A DNA stretch of 35,114 bases, from positions 1 to 35,114 of the forward strand of contig QKEJ01000171.1 of the NCBI GenBank assembly GCA_003252375.1, written 5' to 3'. Below, piece after piece: positions 16,857 to 23,285 of this stretch (its first letter is position 1; every line of letters starts with the position of its first letter). The notes below the pieces were generated by a model that saw only the letters and a list, made by a program, of their open reading frames with translations, did not search any database and was not told the origin of the DNA. Made by a program: the position numbers and the translations under genes. The DNA comes from Halodesulfovibrio sp. (GTDB lineage: Bacteria; Desulfobacterota; Desulfovibrionia; Desulfovibrionales; Desulfovibrionaceae).

Positions 16857-17210
16857 CTAGGCAATGCGCTCGGCAACCGTGGAAAGCAGCAGGGCCGCAT
16901 CCACGGGCTTGGAGATGGTGGGCACGCCGGTGCGCAGCGCCGGGGGGCGTGGGCCCACTCCGCTGACGACCACCACGGGCGTGTGCCGGATGTCCGTTTC
17001 CTTGCGCATGGTTGCATAGAACATGGTGCCGCCCTTGTCGGGCATTTCCATATCCAGCAGAACCAGATCAGGCTTTTCCTGTCTGGCCTTTTCGAGACCT
17101 TCCGCGCAGCTGTAAGCGGCGCTGGTGGCATATGCGTTGTCACGCAGCAGGTCTTCAAGAAAGGCGACGATGGTCGGGTCGTCGTCCACGATGAGGATCT
17201 TCTTGGGCAT
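16857..17210 (-). CDS. Single-domain response regulator (CheY-like receiver)
   Basis: 117 residues with only a receiver domain. The acidic pocket is IVDDDP (residues 7-12), the phospho-acceptor is D53 in LVLLDMEMP, the switch Ser is S83 in VVVVSG and the conserved Lys is K101 in ISKP. There is no output domain, so it must act by protein contact or as a phosphorelay intermediate. The kinase gene follows 79 bases downstream on the same strand, and its N-terminal receiver-like region lacks an acceptor. This protein is therefore the natural phospho-acceptor of that kinase (inference). GGGAGG precedes the ATG. Confidence 0.93.
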   Translation of the reverse strand: MPKKILIVDDDPTIVAFLEDLLRDNAYATSAAYSCAEGLEKARQEKPDLVLLDMEMPDKGGTMFYATMRKETDIRHTPVVVVSGVGPRPPALRTGVPTISKPVDAALLLSTVAERIA

Positions 17211-17242
17211 GGTGCCTCCCGTTGTCCTGGGTGTTCGTGCGG

Positions 17243-17303
17243 TTCAGGGTGCCGTATCCCGCCGCGGTACGCGTTGGTGCGGGATACGGCACGGAGACCT
17301 GAA
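17243..17303 (-). terminator. Long hairpin between the DUF1641 gene and the response regulator
   Basis: GTGCCGTATCCCGC (17249-17262) pairs with GCGGGATACGGCAC (17279-17292). An outer TTCAGG (17243-17248) pairs with CCTGAA (17298-17303) across a 5-base bulge. It sits 38 bases before the response regulator start codon, so it either ends the sqr-DUF1641 transcript or lets part of it read through. Confidence 0.7.
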
Positions 17304-17319
17304 TCGTGTCTGGTTGTGT

Positions 17320-17925
17320 CTATGCCTTCTGCCTGCCGAGGGCGCTGAGCAGCTCGGCCATGATGCCGAGAGCCTGCTTGGAGTCCTTGCTGTGCAGCTG
17401 CCCGACCATGCCGAGCGGGCTTACGCTCTTGGCATGTTCGATGTCGGCATCGGCGAGGCGTTCGAGCAGACCGGCCATGCTCACAAGGGCGGTGCCCATG
17501 CGGCCGAACTCCTCGGGGGTGTACTTTTGGGTAATGGAGCCCATGGACTCGCCGAGCGCGCCGAGAGCGGCAAAGACGCCCTTCTGGTCCAGTTCGTCAA
17601 ACTTCTGGATGGACGCGAGGAAGGTGGGCTTGATCATGGGTTCGCAGGTGCGCCACAGCTCGATGATGTTCTCGAGGGATTCCATCATCCAGGTGATGTC
17701 GCGGACGCTCATGAGGAAACGCTTGGAGAGGGCTCCCAGGTCTTCAAGGGAACAACGTTCCTGCACGTCGCCGAAGCTCTTGAGCATCACGTTGTTCATC
17801 ACGTCCCGTACGATGGGCGTGACGGTCTCCTGAAGATCCTGCATGGTTTCCGCACGGCTGTGCATCATGCTGATCTTCTCCTCGAGAGACTCGAGGCGTT
17901 CGAGAATGCGTTCTTCGTTGGTCAT
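17320..17925 (-). CDS. DUF1641-family protein, partner of the SQR-like flavoprotein
   Basis: 201 residues, largely helical with no membrane segment. It begins with a probable coiled coil (ERILERLESLEEKISMMHSR). The C-terminal SPLGMVGQLHSKDSKQALG...LLSALG matches the DUF1641 pattern. DUF1641 proteins are found next to sulfide:quinone or related pyridine nucleotide-disulfide oxidoreductases, and sometimes formate dehydrogenases; their biochemical role is unknown. The ATG at 17925 lies ten bases after the stop of the flavoprotein gene, with GGGGCGGTG as the likely ribosome site, so the two form an operon. A strong hairpin follows. Confidence 0.82.
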   Translation of the reverse strand: MTNEERILERLESLEEKISMMHSRAETMQDLQETVTPIVRDVMNNVMLKSFGDVQERCSLEDLGALSKRFLMSVRDITWMMESLENIIELWRTCEPMIKPTFLASIQKFDELDQKGVFAALGALGESMGSITQKYTPEEFGRMGTALVSMAGLLERLADADIEHAKSVSPLGMVGQLHSKDSKQALGIMAELLSALGRQKA

Positions 17926-17935
17926 TGCACCGCCC

Positions 17936-19180
17936 CTAGTCTTTCTTGGTCTTGCGGACGTCGAGCTTGCCGGCCATGTACATGTCGGGCTCGAACGGCA
18001 GTTCATGGCCCTTCATCATCAGGTTGAAGTAGATCCAGCGGAACATCAGCTTGCCGTAGTAGTTCATGCGGCTTTCACCCAGCAGGTCGAAGGGACCTAC
18101 GCCGGGCAGCGGGAACTTACCGGGCAGGGGTTCCACGGTGTAGTTGAAGTCGATGAGGGATGCCTTGTCGAACCCGGTGACGATGAAGCAGTTGGAGTGC
18201 CCGTCAAAGGTGTGGTGCGGCTCGTGGCCTTCGATTTCGGCAAAGAGGTTGGCGCACACGATGTCGCATTCGAAGTGGGCCACGGAACCGGCCTTGGACG
18301 TGGGTACGTTGGTGGTGTCGCCCAGCACGTACACGTTTTCCATCTGCTCGGCCTTCAGGGTGGCGTTGTCGGTGGGCACGTACATCATGGCGTCGCCGAT
18401 GCCGGAATCTTCAATGACCTGCTGGCCGAAGTTCGGGGGGATGGAGACGAGCATGTCGTAGTTCAGTTCGTTGCCCATGACATCGGAAATGACCTTGGAT
18501 TCGGCATCCACGCTGTCGAGTACGAAGTTGGGAATGACCTTGATGTTCTTGTCATCACACAGCTTGCCCAGCACTTCAGCTGCAACGGCCTTGGTGAAGG
18601 CGCCGGTGAGCGGCGTGACCAGCTCGATTTCGATGTCCTTGCGCACGCCCATCTTGGTGAAGAACCAGTCGGCCATGTACACGAATTCGAGGGGAGCAAC
18701 CGGGCACTTGATGGGCATTTCGGCGATGTTGAACACCATGCGGCCCTTCTTGAAGTTGTGCATCTGCGAGCACAGGGCCTTGGCGCCGTCCGGGGTGTAG
18801 AAGTCGAAGATGTTCTTGCGCCAGCCGTCCATCATGCCTTCCACTTCGTCGGGCATGATGCGGCAGCCGGTGGAGAGCACCATGTAGTCATATTCGTACT
18901 TGCCTTCCTTGGTGGTGACCACCTTGGCGGCAGGATCGATGTTCACGATGGTGTCCAGAACGAAATTCACGCCCTTGGGGATGAAGTCGGACTTGGGCTT
19001 TACGCAGTCCTTCTCGGTGTAGATGCCGAAGGGGACGAACAGCCAGCCGGGCTGGTAGTGGTGGACGGGATCGCGATCGATGATGGTGATGTCCCATTCG
19101 GACTCCGCCAGCAGCTTGCGCATCTTGGCCGCAACCATGGTGCCGCCGCAGCCGGAACCGAGAATGAGCAGTTTCTTCAT
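17936..19180 (-). CDS. Sulfide:quinone oxidoreductase-like FAD protein
   Basis: 414 residues. The N-terminal FAD motif is LLILGSGCGGTMVA. The second FAD motif is YVLGDTTNVPTSKAGSVAHFE around residues 284-303. C159 in PIKCPVAPLEF and C331 in NCFIVTG correspond in position to the redox cysteine pair of sulfide:quinone oxidoreductases. The C-terminus (MFRWIYFNLMMKG) is amphipathic and may attach the enzyme to the membrane for quinone access. The expected reaction is sulfide oxidation to sulfane sulfur or polysulfide with electrons to quinone. In a sulfide producer the role may instead be detoxification or another disulfide chemistry. AAGGAG precedes the ATG. The gene is co-transcribed with DUF1641 and lies downstream of an Rrf2 gene. 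Confidence 0.88.
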   Translation of the reverse strand: MKKLLILGSGCGGTMVAAKMRKLLAESEWDITIIDRDPVHHYQPGWLFVPFGIYTEKDCVKPKSDFIPKGVNFVLDTIVNIDPAAKVVTTKEGKYEYDYMVLSTGCRIMPDEVEGMMDGWRKNIFDFYTPDGAKALCSQMHNFKKGRMVFNIAEMPIKCPVAPLEFVYMADWFFTKMGVRKDIEIELVTPLTGAFTKAVAAEVLGKLCDDKNIKVIPNFVLDSVDAESKVISDVMGNELNYDMLVSIPPNFGQQVIEDSGIGDAMMYVPTDNATLKAEQMENVYVLGDTTNVPTSKAGSVAHFECDIVCANLFAEIEGHEPHHTFDGHSNCFIVTGFDKASLIDFNYTVEPLPGKFPLPGVGPFDLLGESRMNYYGKLMFRWIYFNLMMKGHELPFEPDMYMAGKLDVRKTKKD

Positions 19181-19379
19181 GCCAGGTCTCCTTGATCATG
19201 TGCCCCACAGGGCTCGTTATTGTTCTCTCCCGACAGGACGGGAGGCATGTTCCTTCGTGTTGCCGCACTGTTAGGGTGCAAAACTTCCCCCTACGGGAAC
19301 GGGGTATGTCCCGTTTTCGGCAGCGCTCTGCGGCCCGGATGAACCGGCCCGTACGCCTTGTGCAGGGGGGGAGGGACGG

Positions 19380-19799
19380 CTACTGGCAGGGGTAGCGGTC
19401 GAGATTGTCCCGCATCAGGTCGGCCAGGGTGATGGACTCAAGTGTTTGCTCAAGAGCCTGTGCCACGCTGTTCCATGCGCTGCGGGCGGCGCAGTCGTGC
19501 TCGCCGCAGCTCTGGTCAGGGCAGCACTGGGGCGGCTGCACGCCGCCTTCCATGACGCGGAGCACCTGGCCGAGCGTCACCTGCTCCGGCCGGATGCACA
19601 GCATGTGGCCGCCGGAGGCGCCGCGTACGCTGCGTACGAAGCCAGCCGTCTTGAGTGGTCTGATAATTTTTTCTATGAATTTTACGGAGATGCCTGTGTT
19701 GTCCGAGAGGACGGCCGCAGGAACCGGCTTGTCCGAATCGTAGGTGGCCAAGTTGGCGAGAAGGCGGGACGCATAGTGCGCAGTGGTGGATATTCTCAT
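19380..19799 (-). CDS. Rrf2-family transcriptional regulator with a Cys-rich cluster
   Basis: 139 residues. The winged helix is N-terminal (MRISTTAHYASRLLANLA; DNTGISVKFIEKIIRPL as the recognition region; VRGASGGHML as the wing). A cluster CCPDQSCGEHDC around residues 92-103 could hold an Fe-S cluster or act as a thiol/persulfide switch, as in IscR, NsrR and CymR-type relatives. It is transcribed toward the SQR-like operon 199 bases downstream, so it is a likely regulator of sulfide/sulfur handling. Its upstream region carries a promoter overlapped by repeated motifs, suggesting autoregulation. The noncoding stretch to the SQR gene holds a small hairpin (19227-19244) but no clear promoter. 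Confidence 0.9.
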   Translation of the reverse strand: MRISTTAHYASRLLANLATYDSDKPVPAAVLSDNTGISVKFIEKIIRPLKTAGFVRSVRGASGGHMLCIRPEQVTLGQVLRVMEGGVQPPQCCPDQSCGEHDCAARSAWNSVAQALEQTLESITLADLMRDNLDRYPCQ

Positions 19800-19898
19800 A
19801 TTCTTCTCCCGGGTGGCGGCGTATTCCCCGTCCGGGGATACTGGCGGCAGCCTTTCCGTGATCCATGTGTTTCAACGAGATCGTCTTATTTCGGACAC

Positions 19899-19982
19899 AA
19901 TCAATTCTAGATTGATTTAATTCCGATTAAAATGATCTGGATTGTTTACGTCTGGATTAATGCAAAGCCGATAGTGTGTCAA
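19899..19982 (-). promoter_or_regulatory. Promoter and repeated operator-like motifs upstream of the first Rrf2 gene
   Basis: On the minus strand, a perfect -35 TTGACA (19977-19982) is followed after 15 bases by ATTAAT (19956-19961). On the plus strand, TCTGGATT occurs at 19936-19943 and 19951-19958, the latter overlapping the -10. A related TCTAGATT (19906-19913) lies within the palindrome AATCAAT-TCTAG-ATTGATT (19899-19917). Spacings of 30 and 15 bases place the copies on related helix faces. The whole 19800-20140 gap is AT-rich and otherwise holds only a small CAGTTT...AAACTG hairpin (20062-20082) after the second Rrf2 gene. Confidence 0.5.
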
Positions 19983-20140
19983 GCACGTGGCTTTTTCGAT
20001 AAATCTCAATAATTCAGCACATTAAGATTTTTCAGGAAAAGAATGCGGGTGATTGTTCACTCAGTTTGGGCTGGTGAAACTGCAATGTGGGGAAGTGTGC
20101 GGCGTTGTGCGACCGAAAGGGCCGCGGCAGGAAAAGGGGA

Positions 20141-20572
20141 TTATTCGTCGTCCAGAATGACGGTACCGTCGATGACATCCTTGAGCGTGATGGCATCGAG
20201 TTCCCGCGCCAGGGCGCGGGAGGCGCGCAGCCATACGACACGGGTAAGGCAGCGGTCCGTGCGGGGGCAGTCCTTGGCAATGTCGTCCTGGCAGCAGTGG
20301 GTGAGGTCGATGCCTCCTTCCATGATGCGGATGACATCGCCGATGCTGGTGGCTTCAGGGCCGTGTGTCAGCATGTGTCCGCCTGCGGCTCCTCGTACGC
20401 TGGAAACGAGCCCGGCCTTCTTGAGAGGCTTGAGAATCTGCTCGATGAACTGGACCGATATGCCGGAAACCTCCGAAAGCGTGGTGGTGGTTACCGGGTT
20501 GTTACTGTCCGCATGCTGGGCGAGGTCCAGCAGCAGGCGGGTGGCATATCGGGTGCGTGCGGATAGCTTCAT
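20141..20572 (-). CDS. Second Rrf2-family transcriptional regulator
   Basis: 143 residues from the ATG at 20572, where MKLSARTRYATRLLLDLA begins the typical Rrf2 helix. A more distant ATG at 20614 adds an atypical Ser/Arg-rich extension. The DNA-recognition region is SEVSGISVQFIEQILKPLKKAGLV and the wing is VRGAAGGHML. Cysteines occur as CCQDDIAKDC...RC at the position of the cluster in the neighbouring paralogue, but with different spacing, so the two probably sense related but not identical signals. The two genes clearly belong to the same subfamily and may descend from a tandem duplication. The acidic C-terminus (VILDDE) is unremarkable. Confidence 0.88.
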   Translation of the reverse strand: MKLSARTRYATRLLLDLAQHADSNNPVTTTTLSEVSGISVQFIEQILKPLKKAGLVSSVRGAAGGHMLTHGPEATSIGDVIRIMEGGIDLTHCCQDDIAKDCPRTDRCLTRVVWLRASRALARELDAITLKDVIDGTVILDDE

Positions 20573-20736
20573 GAGGGGATCGCTGTTGAGATTGGATCGA
20601 GACCGGCTCGACATCAGAGTTGCTAGTACACCACTATACCTACATGACGTATCTGCGGTGCGTCAAGGAATCGGGGATTGACACGGCTCCCGGGGCAGCA
20701 CACCTCTCCGGCATGTGGTGCATGTGCTGGCGGGAC

Positions 20737-20779
20737 CGGAACGGGATGGCCTTGTGAAGGAGGTGTGCATCCCGTTCCG
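20737..20779 (-). terminator. Hairpin after the 63-residue protein gene
   Basis: CGGAACGGGATG (20737-20748) is the perfect inverse of CATCCCGTTCCG (20768-20779), with a 19-base loop, 15 bases past the stop codon of the small gene on the minus strand. There is no T-run. Confidence 0.55.
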
Positions 20780-20794
20780 TCCAAACGATTCCGC

Positions 20795-20986
20795 CTAGTG
20801 CTTGCGGTCCGACTTCCACATGTCCCAGTCCTTAGGACAGTTCTGTGGTTCGTCCTCCTGCTTGCGCGGGGCGGCCGCCCGTTCCTTGGCGCGCTGTTCC
20901 CAGCGCTTCTTGTTGAAACAGGTCCACATGTCCCAGTTCATGGGCTTGTTGCCTTCATCCTGCATGCTGCGTTCAGGCGTTGTCAT
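20795..20986 (-). CDS. Small protein with a duplicated W-D-M-W motif
   Basis: 63 residues, hydrophilic, no signal peptide. Two copies of a short motif frame the protein: MNWDMWTCFNKKRWEQRAK in the first half and KDWDMWKSDRKH at the C-terminus, joined by a charged Lys/Glu/Pro linker. There is one Cys near each copy (W-T-C and N-C-P). AAGGAG lies at normal distance before the ATG at 20986, and a 12-bp hairpin follows, so this looks like a real monocistronic gene. I do not recognise the family. The paired Trp/Met/Cys motifs could bind metal or a protein partner, which is speculation. Confidence 0.7.
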   Translation of the reverse strand: MTTPERSMQDEGNKPMNWDMWTCFNKKRWEQRAKERAAAPRKQEDEPQNCPKDWDMWKSDRKH

Positions 20987-21378
20987 AGCCAGTCTCCTTC
21001 GTGAGGTTATGAAACCGTTGCCTATGTATCTCCTACCAAACAAGTAGGATTTGTGCGTGCGATGCTTCCGGCACGTCATGCGGTCTGCAGTGTGTATACA
21101 GCTACCCCGTAGGGGTTTATGTGCATACAACGAAGCCCGTGCGGTACCGGGTGGGACTGTGGCGACGTATTCCGAAGGAACCGACCGGGCCGCATACAAA
21201 GTATATGACCTTTCGACGCGGTTGGCACTCTCTGTGTGGCAGAAATTCCAGAAAAGCCGCAACGTGTCCTCGATTTAATTCATACCAATTCTGTATGGTT
21301 TAAGCAAGCTTTTCCTACAAAAAAGGTATGAATTCTCGCAGGGCGGCTGGAATCAAGCCGCACGGCGCCGTGAATGGG
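20987..21378. other. 392-base intergenic region with repeated hexamer-like motifs
   Basis: No gene is evident. It contains TGTGTATACA (21091-21100), TGTGCATACA (21120-21129) and CGCATACA (21191-21198), a CCCCGTAGGGG mini-hairpin (about 21104-21115), and an AT-rich end with the inverted repeat listed separately. CACGGCGCCGTG (21361-21372) is a perfect palindrome just past the radical SAM stop codon. The region must hold the promoter of the 63-residue gene on the minus strand. Confidence 0.4.
21277..21334. repeat. 10-bp inverted repeat with an internal CATAC/GTATG palindrome
   Basis: AATTCATACC (21277-21286) is the perfect inverse of GGTATGAATT (21325-21334). Within it, CATAC-CAATTCT-GTATG (21281-21297) forms a second, operator-like palindrome sharing the CATAC half-site. 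The three copies of the half-site suggest a regulator-binding cluster. Confidence 0.45.
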
Positions 21379-22263
21379 TCAGGGGCGGAAGAAGCCGGTG
21401 CAGGAATGGCACAGGGGGATAGCAGCGCGGCGGCCCGCACGCATGGCGGCTTGCATGCCCAGGCGCTGGGGCGAGGCGGCAATGGTGCGGATGTCCTGCT
21501 CGTGGATGGTACCGATGACCCCGCGGGCGTTCAGGTCGTTGCAGCAGACCGTCACGGTGCCGTCCGGCAGCACCACGAGATTGCGCTCCAGAAGGAAGCA
21601 GCACTCGCCGGGACGGGACTCGGCAATGCGACGGTAGCTCGCATCATCCACGCCCAGTTCGACGCTGCCGTCCCAGTTGTGGGGGTGACGCAGGGTTGTC
21701 CTGTCCATCAGACCGAGCAGCTCCGCAAAAGCCGGATGCATGGGGGCCGTGTGCCCCTCCGGCACCATGCAGATGGCCTCGGTGGCGAGGGGGCGGGCAG
21801 ACGCCCGGTTGAGGCGCATGAATCGGAGAATATTGCGCTGCAGGGTCTGCCAGCGGGCGCCCTGCCGGATGGACTCGTACCCTTCGGGTGAGCCGCCGTC
21901 TATGCTGAAGCGCAGCGTGTCCACCACGCCGCTGTCCAGTATCTGACGGCTTTTGCGTTCTGTGAGGAGCATGGCGTTGGTGAGCAGATTGACGGAAATG
22001 CGGGCATCAAGGGACGGTCGCCACGCACGCAGTACCGCCAGCATGCCCTGCAGGTCGGGATGCAGAAGCGTTTCGCCTCCGTTGTGCAGGTCCAGGCGCG
22101 CCAGGTTGGGCAGGGAGCCTCCGGCCAATTGGGCGCAAAGCGTCTCCAGCGTCTGCGTGGCCATGACGGCTCTGGGCCGGGTATGGTCCAGAGCGCACCA
22201 GCGGCAGCGCAGGTTGCAGGAGGAGTTGAACTCAATGTTGAGCATGGTGATGCGGTCGGGCAT
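21379..22263 (-). CDS. Radical SAM protein with a SPASM-type C-terminal cluster domain
   Basis: 294 residues from the ATG at 22263, which has AAGGAAG six bases upstream. The radical SAM cluster motif is C16-N-L-R-C20-R-W-C23, and the SAM-binding GGE follows at residues 62-64 (LDLHNGGETLLHPD). The barrel region includes VDTLRFSIDGGSPEGY. The C-terminus carries SPASM-like cysteines: C221-C222, C240-C241 in LPDGTVTVCCND, and C285-H-S-C288. SPASM enzymes modify peptides or proteins, or act on small molecules, through extra Fe-S clusters. No precursor peptide was recognised nearby. It is divergent from a sulfotransferase; a joint function is possible but unproven. Confidence 0.88.
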   Translation of the reverse strand: MPDRITMLNIEFNSSCNLRCRWCALDHTRPRAVMATQTLETLCAQLAGGSLPNLARLDLHNGGETLLHPDLQGMLAVLRAWRPSLDARISVNLLTNAMLLTERKSRQILDSGVVDTLRFSIDGGSPEGYESIRQGARWQTLQRNILRFMRLNRASARPLATEAICMVPEGHTAPMHPAFAELLGLMDRTTLRHPHNWDGSVELGVDDASYRRIAESRPGECCFLLERNLVVLPDGTVTVCCNDLNARGVIGTIHEQDIRTIAASPQRLGMQAAMRAGRRAAIPLCHSCTGFFRP

Positions 22264-22359
22264 AATCTTCCTTCGGGACGCGGTTCCCTTGCGGCGAACC
22301 CGGGTGTGCGGCCGTGCGTGCGGCCCGCATGGGGGACTTAACCTGTTGCGCACACAGCA

Positions 22360-22365
22360 TATAAT
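22360..22365 (+). promoter_or_regulatory. -10 element for the sulfotransferase gene
   Basis: A perfect TATAAT (22360-22365) lies in the divergent region. A fitting -35 is weak (TTAACC, 22338-22343, 16-base spacer). The transcript would begin near 22372 with a ~70-base leader. ATGCA-TAAGC-TGCAT immediately downstream is a small palindrome. Confidence 0.45.
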
Positions 22366-22442
22366 GCATAAGCTGCATGAACTGCCGCCCCTATTCCATC
22401 GCGGAATCGTGCAGTAACCATGCCGGAGAGATGTATCGTATC

Positions 22443-23285
22443 ATGTCCAGTCCGCTCTACTTTTTTCTTCACCTCCCGCGTACCGCCGGTACGACGATGA
22501 ACGCCATCCTGCGTGACACCTTTGCGCGGGAGGAGATTCTGAGCGTGTACACGGAGGAGGAGTACCGGGCCTGCCGCGAGATTGACACGGCCCGGCTTGA
22601 GGGCGTGCGGCTCATTCAGGGCCACCTGTTTTTGGAACAGTACGATCCGCCGCGCATGTATGGCCGGGACGTGCAGGTGTTCACCTTCCTGCGCGAGCCC
22701 GTTGCGCGTCTGGTTTCGGAGTACGTGTTCCTGAAGACGTGGCGCGAGAATCACATGTATGCCTATCTGAACCGGAACAACGTCTCCTTTGCCGACTACC
22801 TGCAGAGTGCCGAGCCCCGCCTCGTGTACCGGGGCAAGAACTTCATGACCCGGTTCTTCAGCGGCGAGGACTTTGACCTGCACGCTTTCCCGCAGCGGGC
22901 CTTTGACGCGGCGCGCCGGAATCTGGAATCGGTGTTCGGCTTTGTGGGCATTCAGGAGCGTTTTGACGAGAGCCTGTTGCTGCTGGGCGAGTTTCTGGGC
23001 CTGACCTCCCTGTTTTACGAGCGGCGCAATGCGCTGCGCCCCGAAGAGAAGCTGGTGGTGGGCGAGGAGGACATGGCGCTGGCGCGGGAACTGAATCCGG
23101 CGGATATAGCCCTGTACGAATTCGCCTGCGGCCTCTTTGCCGAGCGCACGGACAGGCTCGGCCGTCTGTTCGAGCTGAAACTGCGCGAATTCCGGCTGCT
23201 CAACGAGAAGTATCAGCGGATGTGCCGGCTTATCGGCACCGAGCTGACAGGCGAGCAGATGGGTCCCATCATCCTTCCCAAGTAA
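22443..23285 (+). CDS. Sulfotransferase family protein (Sulfotransfer_2-like)
   Basis: 280 residues. The 5'-phosphosulfate loop is FLHLPRTAGTTMN near residue 8, equivalent to the PKTGGT/PKTAGT motif of PAPS-dependent sulfotransferases. The 3'-phosphate site is TFLREPVARLVSEY near residue 80. The reaction would transfer sulfate from PAPS to a hydroxyl on a glycan, lipid or Tyr; the acceptor is unknown. The start is uncertain: ATGs at 22431 and 22443 share one GGAGAG that is poorly spaced for either, and I prefer 22443 because family members begin just before the PAPS loop. Its 3' end overlaps the reconstructed LysR gene by 17 bases, tail to tail. Confidence 0.82.
   Translation: MSSPLYFFLHLPRTAGTTMNAILRDTFAREEILSVYTEEEYRACREIDTARLEGVRLIQGHLFLEQYDPPRMYGRDVQVFTFLREPVARLVSEYVFLKTWRENHMYAYLNRNNVSFADYLQSAEPRLVYRGKNFMTRFFSGEDFDLHAFPQRAFDAARRNLESVFGFVGIQERFDESLLLLGEFLGLTSLFYERRNALRPEEKLVVGEEDMALARELNPADIALYEFACGLFAERTDRLGRLFELKLREFRLLNEKYQRMCRLIGTELTGEQMGPIILPK

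Noticed and set aside
17843-19195. 450-codon plus-strand frame over the SQR-like gene
   Set aside because: Antisense to a well-recognised flavoprotein; the product is His/Val/Gly-rich with no motif.
20056-20082. Rex/FNR-like operator (TTCAC...GTGAA) upstream of the first Rrf2 promoter
   Set aside because: The half-sites are too short and the spacing does not match those regulators; it fits better as a weak hairpin after the second Rrf2 gene.
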